Part shown: positions 4,783 to 6,661 of the stretch, piece by piece
Layout of the letters: each line of letters starts with the position of its first letter
How positions within the stretch are numbered: the first letter of the stretch is position 1
Source of the DNA: Candidatus Doudnabacteria bacterium
GTDB taxonomy: Bacteria > Patescibacteriota > Doudnabacteria > UBA920 > O2-02-FULL-48-8
DNA: 6,661 bases
Assembly: GCA_016207695.1 (NCBI GenBank)
Contig: JACQPC010000077.1
Location: 1-6,661, forward strand
Direction of reading: 5' to 3'
The notes under the pieces: model-generated
Told to the model about the DNA's origin: nothing
Seen by the model: only the letters and a program-made list of their open reading frames with translations
The model's database searches: none
Translations under genes and position numbers: made by a program

Positions 4783-5168
4783 GGTGATGATTGCTGATTA
4801 GTAGAATTAACACTATCAAGATTAAAATTAACCAAATCAGGATTAATTGTCCTAAGCAGTAAATAGGCGGTGAACAAAAGAACAAGGCCAATGATGGCAG
4901 AATAAATAAACTCTTTTCCTTTGGTAGTCTGCTCCCCGCTTCCCTGGGCGGTCATAATGAAATAGCCGCCGATAATAATCATCAAAAACGCCAACAGGGC
5001 CGCTGCTCCCAAAGCCCAGGTATAGATCTGGTTAATGCATTTAGGCAAAGCCACAATCGGCTGTTCGGTCGTGTCCCTGCTGCACGGATTGGCCTGCGCG
5101 ATTGCCAACTGGGGAAAAGTCGAACCAAAAACTATAACAATAACTATAACAATAACAACGTATTTCAT
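4779..5168 (-). CDS. small pilin-like membrane protein (T4SS-pilin / TrbC-VirB2 type)
   Basis: The 129-residue protein has an N-terminal signal sequence (K2, hydrophobic 4-24, small residues AIAQA at 22-26 suggesting cleavage near 24-26), a short extracytoplasmic stretch with two cysteines (C29, C44), a first membrane helix (~51-73, [21 protein letters not shown]), a polar loop (74-86, [13 protein letters not shown]), a second helix (~87-106) and a polar tail rich in N and S after TINPDLVNF. Signal peptide, two helices, GG in the first helix and INPDL after the second are the layout of the small T4SS-pilin/TrbC-VirB2-like families that are abundant in Patescibacteria. The true function is unknown; it may build a surface filament or be a membrane protein of another kind. 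The ATG overlaps the gatA stop and the TGA overlaps the gatB start, each by ATGA, so it is translated as the middle gene of a gatA-gatB operon. No secretion ATPase is nearby. Confidence 0.72.
   Translation of the reverse strand: MKYVVIVIVIVIVFGSTFPQLAIAQANPCSRDTTEQPIVALPKCINQIYTWALGAAALLAFLMIIIGGYFIMTAQGSGEQTTKGKEFIYSAIIGLVLLFTAYLLLRTINPDLVNFNLDSVNSTNQQSSP
5131..5154. repeat. 12-base direct repeat in the signal-peptide codons
   Basis: Two perfect tandem copies of ACTATAACAATA (5131-5142, 5143-5154) encode the alternating V-I run (VIVIVIVIV, residues 5-13) of the pilin-like protein's signal sequence. Units are a multiple of three, so copy changes would lengthen the hydrophobic core without shifting frame. 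Confidence 0.75.
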
Positions 5169-6616
5169 AGCTTTGGTCTTAATTTAAGTCCCAAGGCCTT
5201 TTCAAAAGCGTGGCCGGCGGCAAACAGTTTCTCTTCGGAAAAATGCGGGCCCACGATCTGCAAGCCTACTGGCAGCCCACCATCCGTCAAGCCGGCCGGC
5301 ACCACCAATCCCGGCACTCCGGCGATGTTAAGCGCCACTGTAAAAATATCTTCCAAATAAGCCTGCAGGGGATCTAATGTTTTTTCGCCAAACTTAAAGG
5401 CAGGCGCTGGCGAGGTCGGGGTCAAGATTAAATCGTATTTTTCAAACGCTTTCTTAAAATCATTCCTAATCAAGGCCTGGGCCTGTTTGGCCTTCTTATA
5501 ATACGCGTCATAATACCCCGCGGATGAAGCATAAGTGCCGATCATTATTCTTCTTTTAGCCTCAACACCCAGTCCCGTAGAACGGCTGTTATAATAAACG
5601 TCAGCCAAGCTTTCGCCGCTGATCGACAGCCCATATCTGATTCCATCGTAGCGGGAAAGGTTGGCCGAAATTTCAACCGGCAAGATCACATAATACGCAG
5701 CCAAGGCATATTTGGCATTAGGCAAGCTCATGCTTTCAACTAATGCTCCTAATCTCTCGAACTGAACAATTGCACCTTCAATGATTTTTTTCACTTCCGG
5801 ATGCAGGCCTTCGGCCAAATATTCCTTAGGCACCCCGACTTTTATCCCTTTAAGATCTTCCCTTAATAACTTAGTATAGTCAGGAACCGGCCTTGGCAAA
5901 GAAGTGGAATCCCATTCATCAGCTCCAGCCATGGCTTGGAAAGCTATCGCCGCATCCTCGACTGTGCAGGCCAAAACCCCCGGTTGATCAAGTGAGGATC
6001 CTAAAGCAATCAAACCGTAGCGCGAAGCGCGGCCATAAGTCGGCTTGAAGCCCACAACGCCGCACATCGAGGCCGGCTGCCTGGAAGAACCGCCGGTGTC
6101 TGTGCCCAAAGCAAATAATGCCATGGATGCAGCTACGGCCGCGGCTGAACCTCCCGATGACCCACCCGGGACTCTTTCTAAATCGTAAGGATTTTTAGTT
6201 GGGCCATAAGCGGAATTTTCCGTGGATACACCCATCCCCCACTCATCCAAATTGGTTTTTCCAAGCATGATCGGCCCCGATTCTTTCAGCTTTTTGATTA
6301 CCGTGGCGTCGTAAGGGGCAATATAGTTTTCTAAAATCTTGGAGCCCGCAGTGGCCTGCATGCCTTTAACTAAAATATTGTCTTTCACCGCAAATGGAAT
6401 CCCGGTCAGCGCAAAGCCTTCCCCGTCAGCGATCAATTTATCCGCCCTTGCCGCATCAGCAAGTGACGCTTCCTCGGCCACAAACAAAAAAGCATGAATG
6501 GAAGGATTCAGTTTTTTGATTCTTTCCAAAAAAGCTCTAGTCAGTTCTAAAGCGGAAATTTTTTTGTCCGCCAGCAGTTCTGATGCCTGCTTAAGTGTTA
6601 ACTCTGATATATCCAT
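5165..6616 (-). CDS. gatA: Asp-tRNA(Asn)/Glu-tRNA(Gln) amidotransferase subunit A
   Basis: GatA is the glutaminase of the GatCAB complex: it releases ammonia from glutamine, and GatB uses it to turn Glu-tRNA(Gln) or Asp-tRNA(Asn) into the amide form. The 483 residues are full length for the family. The amidase-signature core is intact: Lys K78 in PFAVKDN, the PGGSSGGSAAAVAA block (150-163) with cis-Ser S153, and nucleophile Ser S177 in GTDTGGSSRQPAS. The spacings 75 and 24 equal those of known amidase triads. KPTYGRASRYGL (191-202), GLGVEAKRRIMIGTYASS (348-365) and GVPGLVVPAGL (433-443) are also typical. The start MDISELTLKQASELL fits the family N-terminus. No Shine-Dalgarno is visible. It is the first visible gene of the minus-strand operon gatA / pilin-like / gatB; its TGA overlaps the next ATG. 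gatC is not adjacent within the window. Confidence 0.97.
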   Translation of the reverse strand: MDISELTLKQASELLADKKISALELTRAFLERIKKLNPSIHAFLFVAEEASLADAARADKLIADGEGFALTGIPFAVKDNILVKGMQATAGSKILENYIAPYDATVIKKLKESGPIMLGKTNLDEWGMGVSTENSAYGPTKNPYDLERVPGGSSGGSAAAVAASMALFALGTDTGGSSRQPASMCGVVGFKPTYGRASRYGLIALGSSLDQPGVLACTVEDAAIAFQAMAGADEWDSTSLPRPVPDYTKLLREDLKGIKVGVPKEYLAEGLHPEVKKIIEGAIVQFERLGALVESMSLPNAKYALAAYYVILPVEISANLSRYDGIRYGLSISGESLADVYYNSRSTGLGVEAKRRIMIGTYASSAGYYDAYYKKAKQAQALIRNDFKKAFEKYDLILTPTSPAPAFKFGEKTLDPLQAYLEDIFTVALNIAGVPGLVVPAGLTDGGLPVGLQIVGPHFSEEKLFAAGHAFEKALGLKLRPKL

Positions 6617-6651
6617 ATGATTGTATCGATGCTAATATACGAATAATACTA

Positions 6652-6657
6652 ATTATA
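6652..6657 (-). promoter_or_regulatory. possible -10 element of the gatA operon promoter
   Basis: On the minus strand TATAAT occurs at 6657-6652, in a very AT-rich stretch 35 bases upstream of the gatA ATG. The predicted start would be near 6645, giving a leader of ~30 bases. The -35 would lie beyond the window edge, so it cannot be checked. Other AT-rich hexamers nearby (for example TATATT) are weaker candidates. Confidence 0.45.
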
Positions 6658-6661
6658 CTAA

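Noticed and set aside
6621..6661. Divergent plus-strand promoter toward a gene beyond the right edge
   Set aside because: TTGTAT and TAATAC/TATACT-like hexamers exist, but the match is weak in such AT-rich DNA and no plus-strand gene is visible.

Overview
This window looks like chromosomal DNA of a candidate-phyla-radiation (Patescibacteria, probably Parcubacteria-like) bacterium. That is an inference. It rests on a ThrRS without its N-terminal TGS domain, a small two-helix T4SS-pilin-type protein of a kind common in that group, short palindromic and heptamer repeats sitting in frame inside housekeeping genes, tight gene packing and mostly missing Shine-Dalgarno sequences. TAG, TAA and TGA are all used as stops, so there is no sign of a recoded TGA. 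I cannot name the species.

Layout of the left, plus-strand half: the 3' end of dnaE (DNA polymerase III alpha) runs to 404. A near-consensus sigma-70 promoter (369-397) lies in its last codons and should start transcription right after the dnaE stop. The next 140 bases (405-544) form a complete and very compact T-box riboswitch: a short Stem I with a kink-turn and a threonine ACC codon in its terminal loop, a Stem IIA/B pseudoknot with an F-box, an antiterminator with the T-box bulge, and a competing intrinsic terminator. It precedes thrS (578-2335), followed by miaA (2410-3333). Uncharged tRNA-Thr should allow read-through into thrS and probably miaA.

Layout of the right, minus-strand half (transcribed right to left): gatA (6616-5165), a small secreted or membrane pilin-like protein (5168-4779) and gatB (4782-3310) are joined by two 4-base ATGA stop/start overlaps. 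GatA and GatB are subunits of the Asp-tRNA(Asn)/Glu-tRNA(Gln) amidotransferase; gatC is not in the window. gatB is interrupted by one in-frame TAG (4150-4152) at the edge of a 4-copy heptamer repeat, with the same reading frame intact on both sides. gatB also carries an in-frame palindromic insertion, as does miaA. gatB and miaA converge and overlap by 24 bases.

Five of the six proteins act in genome replication or translation: tRNA charging, tRNA modification, transamidation and replication. The pilin-like gene is the functional outsider. The features most worth following up are the ultrashort thrS T-box and the stop-interrupted gatB.
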